Assembly (NCBI GenBank): GCA_030272155.1
Contig: CP126200.1
Coordinates: 434,001-498,000 of the forward strand
DNA: 64,000 nucleotides
Source: Tetradesmus obliquus
Lineage: Eukaryota; Chlorophyta; Chlorophyceae; Sphaeropleales; Scenedesmaceae
Direction of reading: 5' to 3'
Numbering within the stretch: the stretch's first letter is position 1; each line of letters begins with the position of its first letter. The notes beneath the pieces are model-generated. The model saw only the letters and a program-made list of their open reading frames with translations, had not been told where the DNA came from and did not search any database. This document shows positions 25,106 through 35,231 of this stretch, piece after piece. A program made the translations under genes and the position numbers.

Positions 25106-25810
25106 TTTGAACCTGCACAACAGGGTACCCCAGCATGGGTTACCAGTCATGTGGAGGCTACTAGGTTTGATGGCAACATGGCCTTGTATGTGCTGAAGCA
25201 ATTTCCCTTCACTTTCAGGTTTGTGGACGATCTATCAGCGGCATGCAACCCATTTATGAAGCATTTGTTGTACCGTAGAAACAGCATACTGGGAGGCTTG
25301 TTGACGGGAATTTATCCTGACGACTGCCTGACTCTAGAGCCCACGCATGCAGATATGTGGTCTTTTGCCACGTTGGACTTGCGCTTAGTTACGATCATAT
25401 ACGAGGTGCTGGATGAGCTCACAGGTCTTATGAAAAGGTGTGTGAAATCACACACTGAGCTTTATGATAAGCAACGAGAGGAATGTCATGAAGGTATCCC
25501 CATAGCTCAATACACACATGTAACGAGTGATGTTGGGTACAATGTGGGAAATAGTATTCTCGTTGGGCAGTTGCATAGATACAGAGAATTGATACAGGAT
25601 AGAGATAATTTTGTGTATGAGTGTGGACTACTACTCGCACGCATGCACCTAAATGGTTACCCACTGCCAGGGTTGCGTCGGAAACTTTTGAATTTCCTAC
25701 GCTTACACCCGGACATGTTCGGTGCGGTACATCCAAAAGCCTTGTATGAAGATATCATGCAAAGGTTTTTGACGTTGTTTCCGGAGGAATCGGAAGGCAC
25801 ACACACATGA
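25106..25810 (+). pseudogene. Reverse transcriptase 3' fragment truncated by the array edge
   Basis: The frame continues out of the array (from 24956) but resembles a reverse transcriptase only after the junction. FRFVDDL at about 25214-25234 matches the catalytic Y/F-x-DD box of the palm domain. It is followed by ATLDLRL, a TELYDKQRE block, a VGQLHRYREL block and a GYPLPGLRRKLLNFL tail, the order seen in a group of eukaryotic retroelement RTs with YIDD/FVDD boxes (Penelope- or LINE-like; the exact family is not resolved). Everything upstream of the FVDD box (fingers and most of the palm) is missing. The stop is TGA at 25808. The fragment cannot encode an active enzyme unless the rest lies left of the array. 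Confidence 0.7.
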
Positions 25811-26112
25811 TATTTTGGTGTAGGCCTGCTGTGCACACGTGTTTGCAGGTCCGTGATGTTTGCATGACTATGGTGTTTGCAGGATTGCAGAGTTAGTAGG
25901 ACTGTTGGTAGACTGAGTTGTTTGCATGATTCAGTTGCTTGTCTTGTAATAGTTTGCCTAAGGTGCCGGTTAACAACTCTCTGACGTATGACATATACCC
26001 TTACAATATCACCTACCATGAAATACATGCTCAAACCAACTCTACAACCAAAACACAAACTGCTTGTTCCACTACTGTACACACGGTGCCTGCATGCATG
26101 TATGGATATTCG
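25811..26112. other. Probable 3' region of the RT element
   Basis: Non-coding sequence after the RT stop, with repeated TTTGCATGA/TTTGCAGG words and a TGTAA signal near 25944. It ends in ATATTCG (26106-26112), the left copy of the target duplication of the following LINE. Confidence 0.4.
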
Positions 26113-27805
26113 ATGAAGCAGGCACCTGCTTTGGTGGCTGCTTTTGTGCACTGCTGCTATCTGATGCGGTGTCACCCCACTGTGAGCTGACCCCCCTGTT
26201 TCAGCAACTTTCAGCCACTGGCAGCTGGTGAATTCAGCAACATTCACCGCTGAATCCTCGCAGTTAATGTTGCTGAATGTTGCTGAAAACGCTGAATTTG
26301 CGTAACAGCGTAGCTTTTTCAGTGCTCTTTCAGTGATTTTCGGCATTATCCCCTCGCTGCTGCTGAAAATTTCACCGCGAGTAAAAGCGCGCGATAATTC
26401 AGCGGCGTGTTTCAGCAGCGAAAGACGCTGAATAATCGAGATTCAAGTAATGATTCATCTCTTTCCAACCGCAGTTAGGCAGTACTGTTGTAGCAGCAGC
26501 AGACAGCCTCGCCAAGCTGGTACAGCTTGCTACTGCATGCATGGTGGGCTGTTGCAGGTCGAACACCAGCAGGCAGCCATCAGATAGCAGTCAGAGCGCT
26601 TGCTGGGATGCAGGGCACTACCTGCGGCAACAAAAACAGCAGAAGCAGCAGCAGTTGCAGTAGAAGCAGCAGCAGCCGCAGCAGCCTTGCTCATCAGCCA
26701 GTTGAAGACACAACACAAACCATCTGCCAGTAGGACACCAGAACGACTCAAACATCTTCACAGCTGCATCCTGCAAGCCTTGCTTCTTGTGCATGCCACG
26801 CAACATGCTTGGATGGCATGGTTTGCAGAGGTATCCAAGTGCACTGCAACCCGTTGACCAGCTCTGTCACGTCCCTTTCTCCAACGGCCAGCAGCAGAGG
26901 CTTGGATGTGCTTGCCGTTGTGTTTCCCTAGGCCTGTGTTGCCTGTGCCCAGCGGCACTCGCAGCACTCGCACGCTACTGGCTACTGACAGACGGTCAAG
27001 GCAAGTAGTTGAGAGCAGGTTGGCCTGTGTGCCTGCTAGATGTGTTGTGCACATCAGAAAAAAAGATACGATGACTATGAAACTTGTTCAGCGCAAGAAA
27101 CGTGACCAGCAAGAGACCCGACGCCTGAGAGCAATTGCTCTCAGTGCCGGACGGTCGCAGGCAACTGAAACCAAGCTCTTAAAAGCCGTTAAGCTGGTAT
27201 AGAATCGCCTTATATGCACGGCATGTGCGTTGCGTGAGAGCTTGGGGCTTAACATATGCTCCCAGGGATTTAAACTTACCTGTCTCAGTCGATGACTGCA
27301 AGGCTCTCCATATTCGCGTCTATTCAGCCTAAGTTTTCTTAGACTGCATCATAGTGTTGACACAGAGAGCTTGAGAGCGAGCTGGAGAGCGAGCCAGGAC
27401 TAAAAACACTCATCAGGCGGGTGATGACAAATTCAGGGATACTCAGCAGTGAGAAGTGCTGAAAGTATGCGCCTAAAAATCAACCTGTTTTCACCCGACT
27501 TCAGAGGCCAGCTGAAAATTTCACCGCAGTCAGCAAAATTCAGTGTTGCAGGCGCTGAATTCTGCCTAATGTCTGCTGAAACAGGGGGGGTCAGCTCACA
27601 GTGCCCGGACACTGATCCTGAGGTCCTTCTGTCCTGTCAGGCTATTGCTCAAGCTATTGATGATGCTGATGAGTTTTTGTCTGCGATTTCTGACGGTTTG
27701 GACGATGATGAGTTGTTCTTCGATGTTTCCTCCCCCTATGAGCCTCTCGTTGGCGCCTGACTGGGGTTCCCACTCCTCGTTGAGTGGAGCATGTAATGTA
27801 ATGTA
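26113..27805 (+). mobile_element. 5'-truncated LINE (non-LTR retrotransposon) 3' end, interrupted by a CACTA-like element
   Basis: LINE sequence is 26113-26177 plus 27607-27805. It matches the second fragment ending at 35231 almost base for base across the last coding segment (MKQAPALVAAFVHCCYLMRC, then an acidic DDELFFDVSSPYEPLVG end) and the 3' UTR. The tail is reiterated ATGTA/TGTAA. A 7-bp target duplication ATATTCG flanks the copy (26106-26112 and 27806-27812). Only about 265 bp of LINE remain. It is dead on arrival and was later split by the insertion at 26178-27603. Confidence 0.82.
26178..27603. mobile_element. CACTA (EnSpm)-like non-autonomous DNA transposon
   Basis: The termini are inverted repeats: left CACTGTGAGCTGACCCCCC..., and the right end is its reverse complement with one extra G in the homopolymer. 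The match continues through TGTTTCAGCA, about 29 bp in all. A 3-bp duplication CCC (26175-26177 and 27604-27606) flanks the element. Comparison with the uninterrupted LINE copy at about 35020 gives the empty site directly. CACTG termini with a 3-bp target duplication are characteristic of the CACTA/EnSpm superfamily. Both subterminal zones are rich in TGCTGAA/TTCAGCA words, as expected of transposase-binding subterminal repeats. The interior (about 26450-27450) has CAG-rich sequence and a short Lys/Arg-rich frame (to 27202), but no transposase. Confidence 0.85.
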
Positions 27806-27812
27806 ATATTCG

Positions 27813-29359
27813 TTACAATCCTGTGAAAAATGACAGCATCAACAACAACAGTAGGCTACACTCTACGTTGTGATCTACCTGTGGTACTGTAGAACTGGAC
27901 TGCATGCACGTCATCATCATCGCATGTTGTGCAGTGAACATATATCAACCGACGCACATCATATAATCTGCTACTAAGGGAGGTGACATGTATCCTCATA
28001 GACCAAGGAGGTATTCTCAATGCACATAACTCATCCCATTCAGTCACTCGAAGGTGACAATGGGGAGCGCTGAGCGCCCGTTGTCTGATTAAGGACGACA
28101 AAATTTACATATGGCCATACATGGTCAATAGGACAGTCAACTTTGAATGACAGCGGTATGAAGCAGTACAGCAGGCATACACACACCCCAATACATGAAA
28201 TTTACACTACTGCCCCTCCTGCTTCTTGCGAGGAAAATATAAACCACACACCTGTGTTGAGGTTGACAACCATGGAGTCGCTGACAAGGTGTCACTACCA
28301 GGACTACGGCTGACTATAGTCTTGTAGCTACAAGAGCGCTGAAGACCGTCAGTGCCGTTGCCCCCAAAAGGCATCATGGCCTTTTGGGACGGCGCTGACC
28401 AGGTGTTGTTATGAATGCAGGCAATACAAAAGACACGTAGAAGCAGAAGCAGGGGCTGCACATGCTTGCAATCTGAGGTTCAGCAGCCATGGTGGCCTTT
28501 TGGGGGACCACTTCTAGCCATGTGAGTGCTCATTATGCTGCATGTACTTGAAATGATTGACCTGCTTGCACGTTGTACCAATTTTATACTGCACCAACGG
28601 GGGGCTTCGCAAACCCTTCGCAAAAAGTTTTGCAAACATGGCTTGCGAGGGTGTTTGCGAAGGCTGTTTCCGAAGGCGTTTGCGATTTATACCACTTTTT
28701 GCGACGGGATTGCGAAGGTTCATGCGAACGTCGTTGCGAAAGTCGTTGCGAAGTGACTGGACAGCTCTTCATAACACCTGTACTCTCGCAATTACCTTGC
28801 TGTGCAACAAGCCTGTGTTCCACACACCAAAAAGGCCTCTGCACCCTGCAGGGTCCCACCTTCTAGGTGGGTGGCATCAACTGCTGCTATGGTGCTGTGG
28901 TGCCATATCTGCTGCATGCAACTTCAGCGATATATCTGTGCCCCTGCTTTGGTGCGGTGATCTCAGGGTTTGAACTGCTCAAATGTGTGGATTACCCCCG
29001 CCTATACGTAAGGCCATAACAAGGAATGAAGGGCCATCATCAAACAAAGTGCAGTGCGGCATCACTGGCCTCAGCAGCATGCTGTCATTGGCCAATGACC
29101 ACCCATGGGTGGTAATCATTGTTGCTTTGCAGCCATGGCACTGCACGGCATGCAGTGGATGGATCAGACATGCCCACACACCTGCCCACACACCTGCCCC
29201 GCACCCTGGTACTAAACCAACTACGCATGGCGAGAGGTGAAAGCTCCCTCTGAACGTAAAGGTCATTGCACAATGGCACAAAGTGATAACACCAGCGATC
29301 ATAGCTGCAAGACATCTGTAAACACACAACGAATCTACTGAAGAGCACTGCCAGCACCG
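27813..29359. other. Intergenic sequence downstream of gene A
   Basis: No gene could be supported. Short frames on both strands (27856-28101 minus, 28207-28461 minus, 28983-29240 plus) match no family I recognise. The stretch holds the TTGCGAA cluster annotated separately and probably the 3' UTR of gene A on the minus strand. TTACA (minus-strand TGTAA) occurs near 28103 and 28201. Confidence 0.4.
28603..28757. repeat. Cluster of TTGCGAA / TTCGCAA motifs with foldback potential
   Basis: Roughly ten copies of TTGCGAA-like words (variants GTTTGCGAAGG, GTTGCGAAAG) crowd into 155 bp. They begin with inverse-orientation TTCGCAAACCCTTCGCAAA at 28606-28625 and continue with direct copies to 28750. 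The first part can pair with the later part (CCTTCGCAAA against TTTGCGAAGG) to form a hairpin. No coding function is evident. Confidence 0.6.
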
Positions 29360-29770
29360 CTACGGTTGCGGTGCTGTGCACGGTCTTGTGTATGTGGCCG
29401 AGAACTGCACCTCAACGCGCCCGCCTTGTGTGATGCCTGACTGTGTGATACTATCCTGCAGTGCTGCAGGCTGCATGCAGGGATTGTCTGTGAGCACCAG
29501 CAGCTGCAGGCTGTGCGTTGCTGCGTTTGCCATGCGCCCCCACAGGCGCGGCACTCCCCCTGACAGCATGTTGGAGCCCAGTTGCATGCTGCGCAGCTGC
29601 GTGAGGCCCACCCACAGGCTGGGCAGAGCGCCTGCAGCAGGCAGGACGGCCAGGGCAGCAGCAGCAGCACAAGCATTACGCTTTTCTATGGTGTGCATTG
29701 TCAGCTGTCTGAGCAGTGGCATGATGCTGTGGAGCTTGCCGTATGAGTGTGTTTTGACTAGTACAGCAAC

Positions 29771-29823
29771 GGCAGCGCCGAACTGCGGCAGCGCCGAACT
29801 GCGGCAGCGCCGAACTGCGGCAG
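29771..29823. repeat. Short tandem repeat, three 16-bp units
   Basis: GGCAGCGCCGAACTGC is repeated three times exactly, plus a partial fourth, inside the last intron of gene A. Confidence 0.85.
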
Positions 29824-32800
29824 GGCAGTGTGTGGCGTCATGCAGCCAACTGAAATTTTGTTTATAGGAAGTGCGGCTGTAAATGTGCACACAAAATGCA
29901 TTTGAAAACTGCTGCCTCGCTTGTTGTTCAGCTGCAGGCGATACGAGGCGCTCCAGCAGCGTCGTGCACTTGCTGCTGCTGTCAGCGCGCTCTGTGTCTA
30001 GCCCTTACCCGTGAAGTTGTTGCCAGACAGGTCGAGCATGTTGAGCTGTGTCAGGCGCACCAGCGCATCAGGCAAGCTGCCCTGAAGCTGGTTGCCCGAC
30101 AGCTGCAGCTCCTGCACAAACATGTACATGTTTGCACATGTGCAGCGGTTGGCGGCGAGTGGTGGTTGCAGTGGTTGTGCAGGTTCAACAGTGCTAGTGC
30201 TGTCCTGTGATCGGGTTGCAAATGCATGGTTGCCATGGACCTGCTGCCAGGTCAGTAGCCTGTGCATTGCAGCGTGGCACAGTTGCCTGAGGAGCGTACA
30301 CTGGACATCCCAAAGCATCCCGCCCACCTGCAGCTGTGTCAGCGTGGCCAGCTCCAGTGGCAGCACTCCCTCCATTGCATTGTCTGACAGGTCCAGCACC
30401 CGCAGCTGTGACAGCAGGGAGACCTTGGGGGGCAGGCTGCCGGTGAGCCTGTTGCCAGCCAGCTTGAGCACCTGCAGCTGAGTCAGGCCCAGCAAGGCTT
30501 TCGGAGCAGGTCCAACAGCCTGGCTTACTGCAGAGAAGCTGGGCTGCTACGAGCAGCTGTTGAGTCTGCTGCTGTGTCAGTGGAGTTGGTGGCGGCAGCC
30601 TGTCTGCGCACGCGTCGCAGCAGTGCTGCCAGTGCTGCCTTGCTGGCGGTGCTCTCGAACCAGGCGGCTGGCAGTTGACCACTGAGCGAGGTGTTGCTGA
30701 GGTCTAGCACCTGCAGAGCATGCCAGCAGCACTGGTCAACGCTTGTTGAGGCAGCACAACATTGTGCGCTGTTGCTTGGTTTGCAACTACGTGCCCACTG
30801 CTTGCAGACAATGACAGTGCAACCCAAGGCATGCAGTTAGTACCTGCTACAGCAGGGCAAATGCACATGTCAGCACCCTGGGCTAAGCTGCGCCTGTTGT
30901 CCAGCAGACGCACCTGCAGGCTCTGCATGAGCCCCCAGCTGCCAGGCAGCTGCCCGCCCAGCGCCCTGTTGCCAGCAGCGCGCAGCTCCCGCAGCTCCTG
31001 CCACGCAGCGAACTCCGCAGGCAGCCCGCCACTCAATGCACAGCCAGACACATCCAGCAGCTGCATGTGGGGGATGGCGGCCCACAGGGCGGGCAGGGAG
31101 CCTGACAGGGCGGGGTTGCTGCTGAGGTTCAGTTGCCGCAGGTTTGCCAGGTCAGCGAGGGCTCCGGGAGCTGGCCTTGCAGGCTGCAGCTGGACAGGTT
31201 GAGGGACTGCAGGGCACACGCACACACAGCAATGTGCATGTTATACTTATCGCTGATAAGGCGCAAGCAACAGGAGGTGCGGCGCAGCTCTTGCATGGTG
31301 AATTGCTGCAGGTGTTAGCATTGACATCAGCGATACGATGTGCATGAGCTCAAGACAAAGGGTTTGTATACCATGCGGTGCAGGCTGTACTTGGGCCAGA
31401 GCTGCTGTCGTTCCTGCCGCAGTGTTAAGTGGTCTGGTACAACATTATTTGCATTGCTCTGCCCGTTTCGTCTTATACACACTGGCCCCAGCGCTGCGGG
31501 TGCAGAGAAACACAGCAATGGGACCACGCTGGCGCACCTGCAGCCACGGCAGCTTCCGCAGCACATCCAGCAGTGCCCCTGCCAGTGGCAGTGGTGTGCC
31601 CGGCAGCCCTATGCATGCTGTGCTGGCCAGGTCCAGGCCTGACACGCGGTTGGATGAGTCACATGACACGCCCCGCCAGTTCCTGCAGTGGTAGGGAGCA
31701 GGGCCGGGCGGGGCACCTGCGCAAGTGGAGAAGGGCAGCATGCGTGAGCAGCACAGAGTCTTGACGGCATCCGCCTGCGCAAGTGCAGAAGCGCAAATAA
31801 ACATGTACAGCAGCGGGCATGCTGAAATGTGGATGCCTCATCCGGTTGTGGAATTCAGCTACGCTGCTGCTGTGTCAGCAATACTGTGCAGCTGCTCAGC
31901 ACAGTGCTGCAGTACCCCCTACAGAGCGCGCCACAACAGTGTGTCCCGCTAAAGCTGTCTTGTCTGTCTGCACCACACCCTGCCATCGTTATTCAACCAG
32001 CAGAACACGTGTGCATTGTGCACCTATTCGCATGGTGCCGCAGCCAGTGCCAGTCCCCGCTTGTATCAGCAGGGCAACCAACCGGCAGCATGACAGCATC
32101 ATCAATCACCTGGCAGTGGCTCAGGCGTGTAGTCTGGAGGCGCTGGTGTCCATGTGCTGAGCCCAGGATTGCTGCCCCCAAGCACAGCCTTCAGCTCCTG
32201 CAGCACTGCCAGCTCTGAGCTGTTCTGGGAGCAAGGACCGGTGAAGTTTCCATAGTATGGATCTGCTGCCACTGGAATGGATCGGATCCATTCCTTCTGT
32301 GACCGGATTCCTTCTGTGACAGTGTTCAGCAGCTGATCAGGCACGCACCCACCAAGGCTGGTGCCGTCTACATCAATTCTCCCGGCTTTTATGTTGGCCC
32401 ACGAGCTGGGTATGGTACACACTAGCCCTGCGTTCTTACTCAGGTCGATTTCAGTTATTGTGGCTGCCCAAGCAGCCGCCCCGTATGATGCCGGCAGCGA
32501 GCCTGTTATGCTGGGATTGCCAGACAGTGCTAGGGATGTCAGGGAGCGCATGCCAACCCACGAATCCGGGAGAGGGCCCGACAGCAGCTCGTTTGCGCGG
32601 ATCGTGAGCTCTTGTATTGTGCTCCACTGCCCCCATTGCATTGGCAGTGTGCCAGTCAAGTTGTTGCCTGTCAGCTCAAACGTGGTGAGGGCCGCAGGTG
32701 CAGCTGCAGCAAGGTCCAGCGGCATGGGAATTGGAGGCATGCTGTCAAAGCTGCAGTCGTCAAGAAAGCTCTCACAAGTTCTGTCGCTGTTGAACCTCTT

Positions 32801-33740
32801 CAGGAATGGCAGCTGCGGAAGCAGCTGCGTGAGGACTGTGGTGTTGACACGAAGGTTCTGTGCGTTGATGCCTGTGACGCACACAGCGCCATTGACCACC
32901 TCAAAACTCAACTCCAGGTACGTGCTGCCATTTCTGATAGGACCCGCAATGCGGAACGCATTGGGGTCGCTTGCATTGTTGAAAAAGTCGGGCAAGCTGA
33001 GGTATGTCTGTAATACGCTGTTGACTTTGTCCTGCCAGTCTGGCTGGCCTCTACTGAACAGCGCCGGCAGCATGTTGAGGGCTGCGCGTTGGCGGCCTTC
33101 TACCTCTGCTCTCTGTGTTGGGCAGCTGCCTGTGATCTTGGTGCCTATCGTAGTAGGTGTGTATATGTTTTGCGTTTGTGCTGGCACCGGGATACAGCCC
33201 GCCAACCTGCAGCACAGCAGCATGTGCGTATGCCAAGCGTTTAGTGAGAACTTGAGGTGCATGCAGGCGTTACTGGTACGACTCCAAAGCCCAGACGCCC
33301 AGGCACATACCACATGTGAAGCAACCTCCACATAACAAAACGTCTTATGTAACACAGGTCCTCATTCATGAGCAGCTGAAGCTGTAGCTGAGTCAGCGTC
33401 TATGGCACCTTGCCATACTATGATCACATGCTCCACCTCTTGACTACAATCGGCCAAGCAAAAGGCTGCAAACTCGTCAAACAAATGTTTGCAGACAGTG
33501 CCAACAGTTGTTGGCCGCCTAAACAGGGGCAGGGTAAGGCGGCTTGCTGCAACATGGGGAACCCTGCAGCACCGAACACAGCCTGCTCACTGTGGGTTTG
33601 CGCTGAGGTCCATGGTTGAGATTCTCTTGAATTCCACCCATTGGAGAGGCACCTGGCCCTGCAACTTGTTATTGGATACGTTCAAGTACTCCAACTGGTC
33701 AAATGCAGACCAGGCAGCCGGCAAGCTCCCTGTGTGGCAG

Positions 33741-34436
33741 CATAGTTGCACTAAACGTGGGGTCAGGCTGTTTATGAAACGAAATGAAACGTTTAAAACG
33801 CGCGTTTTAAACGCTTTCAGTGTGAAACGCTGTATCTAAACGGCAGCTCTAGTGGGGCTCAGGCGTTTGAATGCAGAACCCCTTGTTACTCGGCCTAGCA
33901 GCCCGTTCAGGTACTCGGGGATATTCGTAACATTTACTTTATATCGTTGATGTTGTTTGAACACCTTTTGTTGTCCCATCAGTCACCAGTATGGGCAAGC
34001 CCTCCAGCTGCTGTGCAGTGGTGCCTCGCGGCACGTGGTCCGTGACCATCAACACACTCACACGATATCATGTGTAATCAGTAGATCACGCACTGACACG
34101 TTGATTCATCGTGACTTTGTGAAGATGTGTCACGCGACAATCGCCAAGTATGTTCAAGTGTTATAGCCGTACTGCTGTCAACTACCTTGACAGCCCTCAA
34201 AGCCCGGCAGGCACAGTTCTGGGGTCAAGTATTGACTACAAAGACTGGAAACAATGATATAAAAGCATTTAAAAGGCAAAGCATAGGTGTACCTGGCCTC
34301 TACATGCCTCTACAGTGCATACTGTGATATGGCGTTTCAGCAGCGTTTCAGCAGCGTTTCAGTCAAGGCACTGGCGTTTTAAACGCGTTTAGAAACGAAA
34401 CGTTTCGTTTCAATTGAAACGTTTAGTGCAACTATG
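33741..34436. mobile_element. hAT-like MITE in intron 7 of gene A
   Basis: A 696-bp element with perfect 18-bp terminal inverted repeats, CATAGTTGCACTAAACGT at the left and its reverse complement at the right. It is flanked by an 8-bp duplication TGTGGCAG (33733-33740 and 34437-34444). An 8-bp duplication suggests the hAT superfamily, though the boundary can slide to give a longer duplication and a TAGTTG terminus. Subterminal zones are dense in GAAACG/CGTTTC and AAACGTTT. No open frame resembles a transposase. It sits about 10 bp upstream of the acceptor of gene A exon 8. Confidence 0.82.
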
Positions 34437-34667
34437 TGTGGCAGCACATGGTCAGACGACTCATGACAAAAGTGCAGTCAGATGGTACATGCCACTGCTG
34501 CAGAACCGCTACCACAGCGATAGCAACGCAGCGTGTTGTGCACGATTCATATGCATTTGAACAGGGCACGCTTGACCAGCTGGATAGTAGAGTTCATGTT
34601 GACTTCACAATTATCCTTACATTAGCGTGCTGTATTGCACAGCAGGAAAAGTATGAGCTCAGTCAAT

Positions 34668-35231
34668 TGAGCAAAGCCGCAGCCCCAACAGCATACAGCC
34701 GCAGCCCCAACAGCATTTACGTGTCTGCAGTGGCAGGTGGCAGCGACCACCTGTGCCGCGAAGTGACAGGGTGTGCCTACGTCCTGGCTGCCAGTCTGAG
34801 GTTGTTAAGGATGAGTTTCATATGATCTTTGAGTGCCCTTTCTATGCACCAGTCCGCGAGCGATTCGCTATGTTGTTCGAACCCTTCGGGGACTCGTCAC
34901 AAACGTGGGCTACTATTGCTGGTTGCCACCCAGCAGGCGATGACATGATCACTTTTATGAAGCAGGCACCTGCTTTGGTGGCTGCTTTTGTGCACTGCTG
35001 CTATCTGATGCGGTGTCACCCGGACACTGATCCTGAGGTCCTTCTGTCCTGTCAGGCTATTGCTCAAGTTATTGTTGATGCTGATGAGTTTTTTTCTGCG
35101 ATTTCTTCTGACGGTTGGGATGATGATGAGTTGTTCTTCGATGTTTCCTCCCCCTATGAGCCTCTCGTTGGCTCCTGACTGGGGTTCCCACTCCTCGTTG
35201 AGTGGAGCATGTAATGTAATGTAATGTAATG
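34668..35231 (+). mobile_element. 5'-truncated LINE fragment in intron 7 of gene A
   Basis: Encodes the C-terminal end of a LINE ORF2 in frame from about 34669 to 35178: HLRVCSGRWQ, then a cysteine-histidine knuckle (C-x4-C...DEFHMIFEC) typical of non-LTR elements, then the acidic end shared with the LINE at 26113-27805. The 3' tail is four or more ATGTA units to 35231. A possible 6-bp target duplication GTCAAT (34662-34667 and near 35230) sets the left end; this is weak. Orientation is opposite to gene A, and the tail ends about 25 bp from the donor of gene A exon 7. Confidence 0.78.

Noticed and set aside
26906..27202. Lys/Arg-rich frame inside the CACTA-like element
   Set aside because: Short, no recognisable domain, no splice partners; could be a remnant but not supportable.
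27449..27760. 103-codon frame
   Set aside because: It is a chimera of the CACTA-like right end and LINE coding sequence, not a gene.
32361..33335. 324-codon plus-strand frame
   Set aside because: Exact antisense of gene A exon 9, which has LRR content and splice sites; a shadow.
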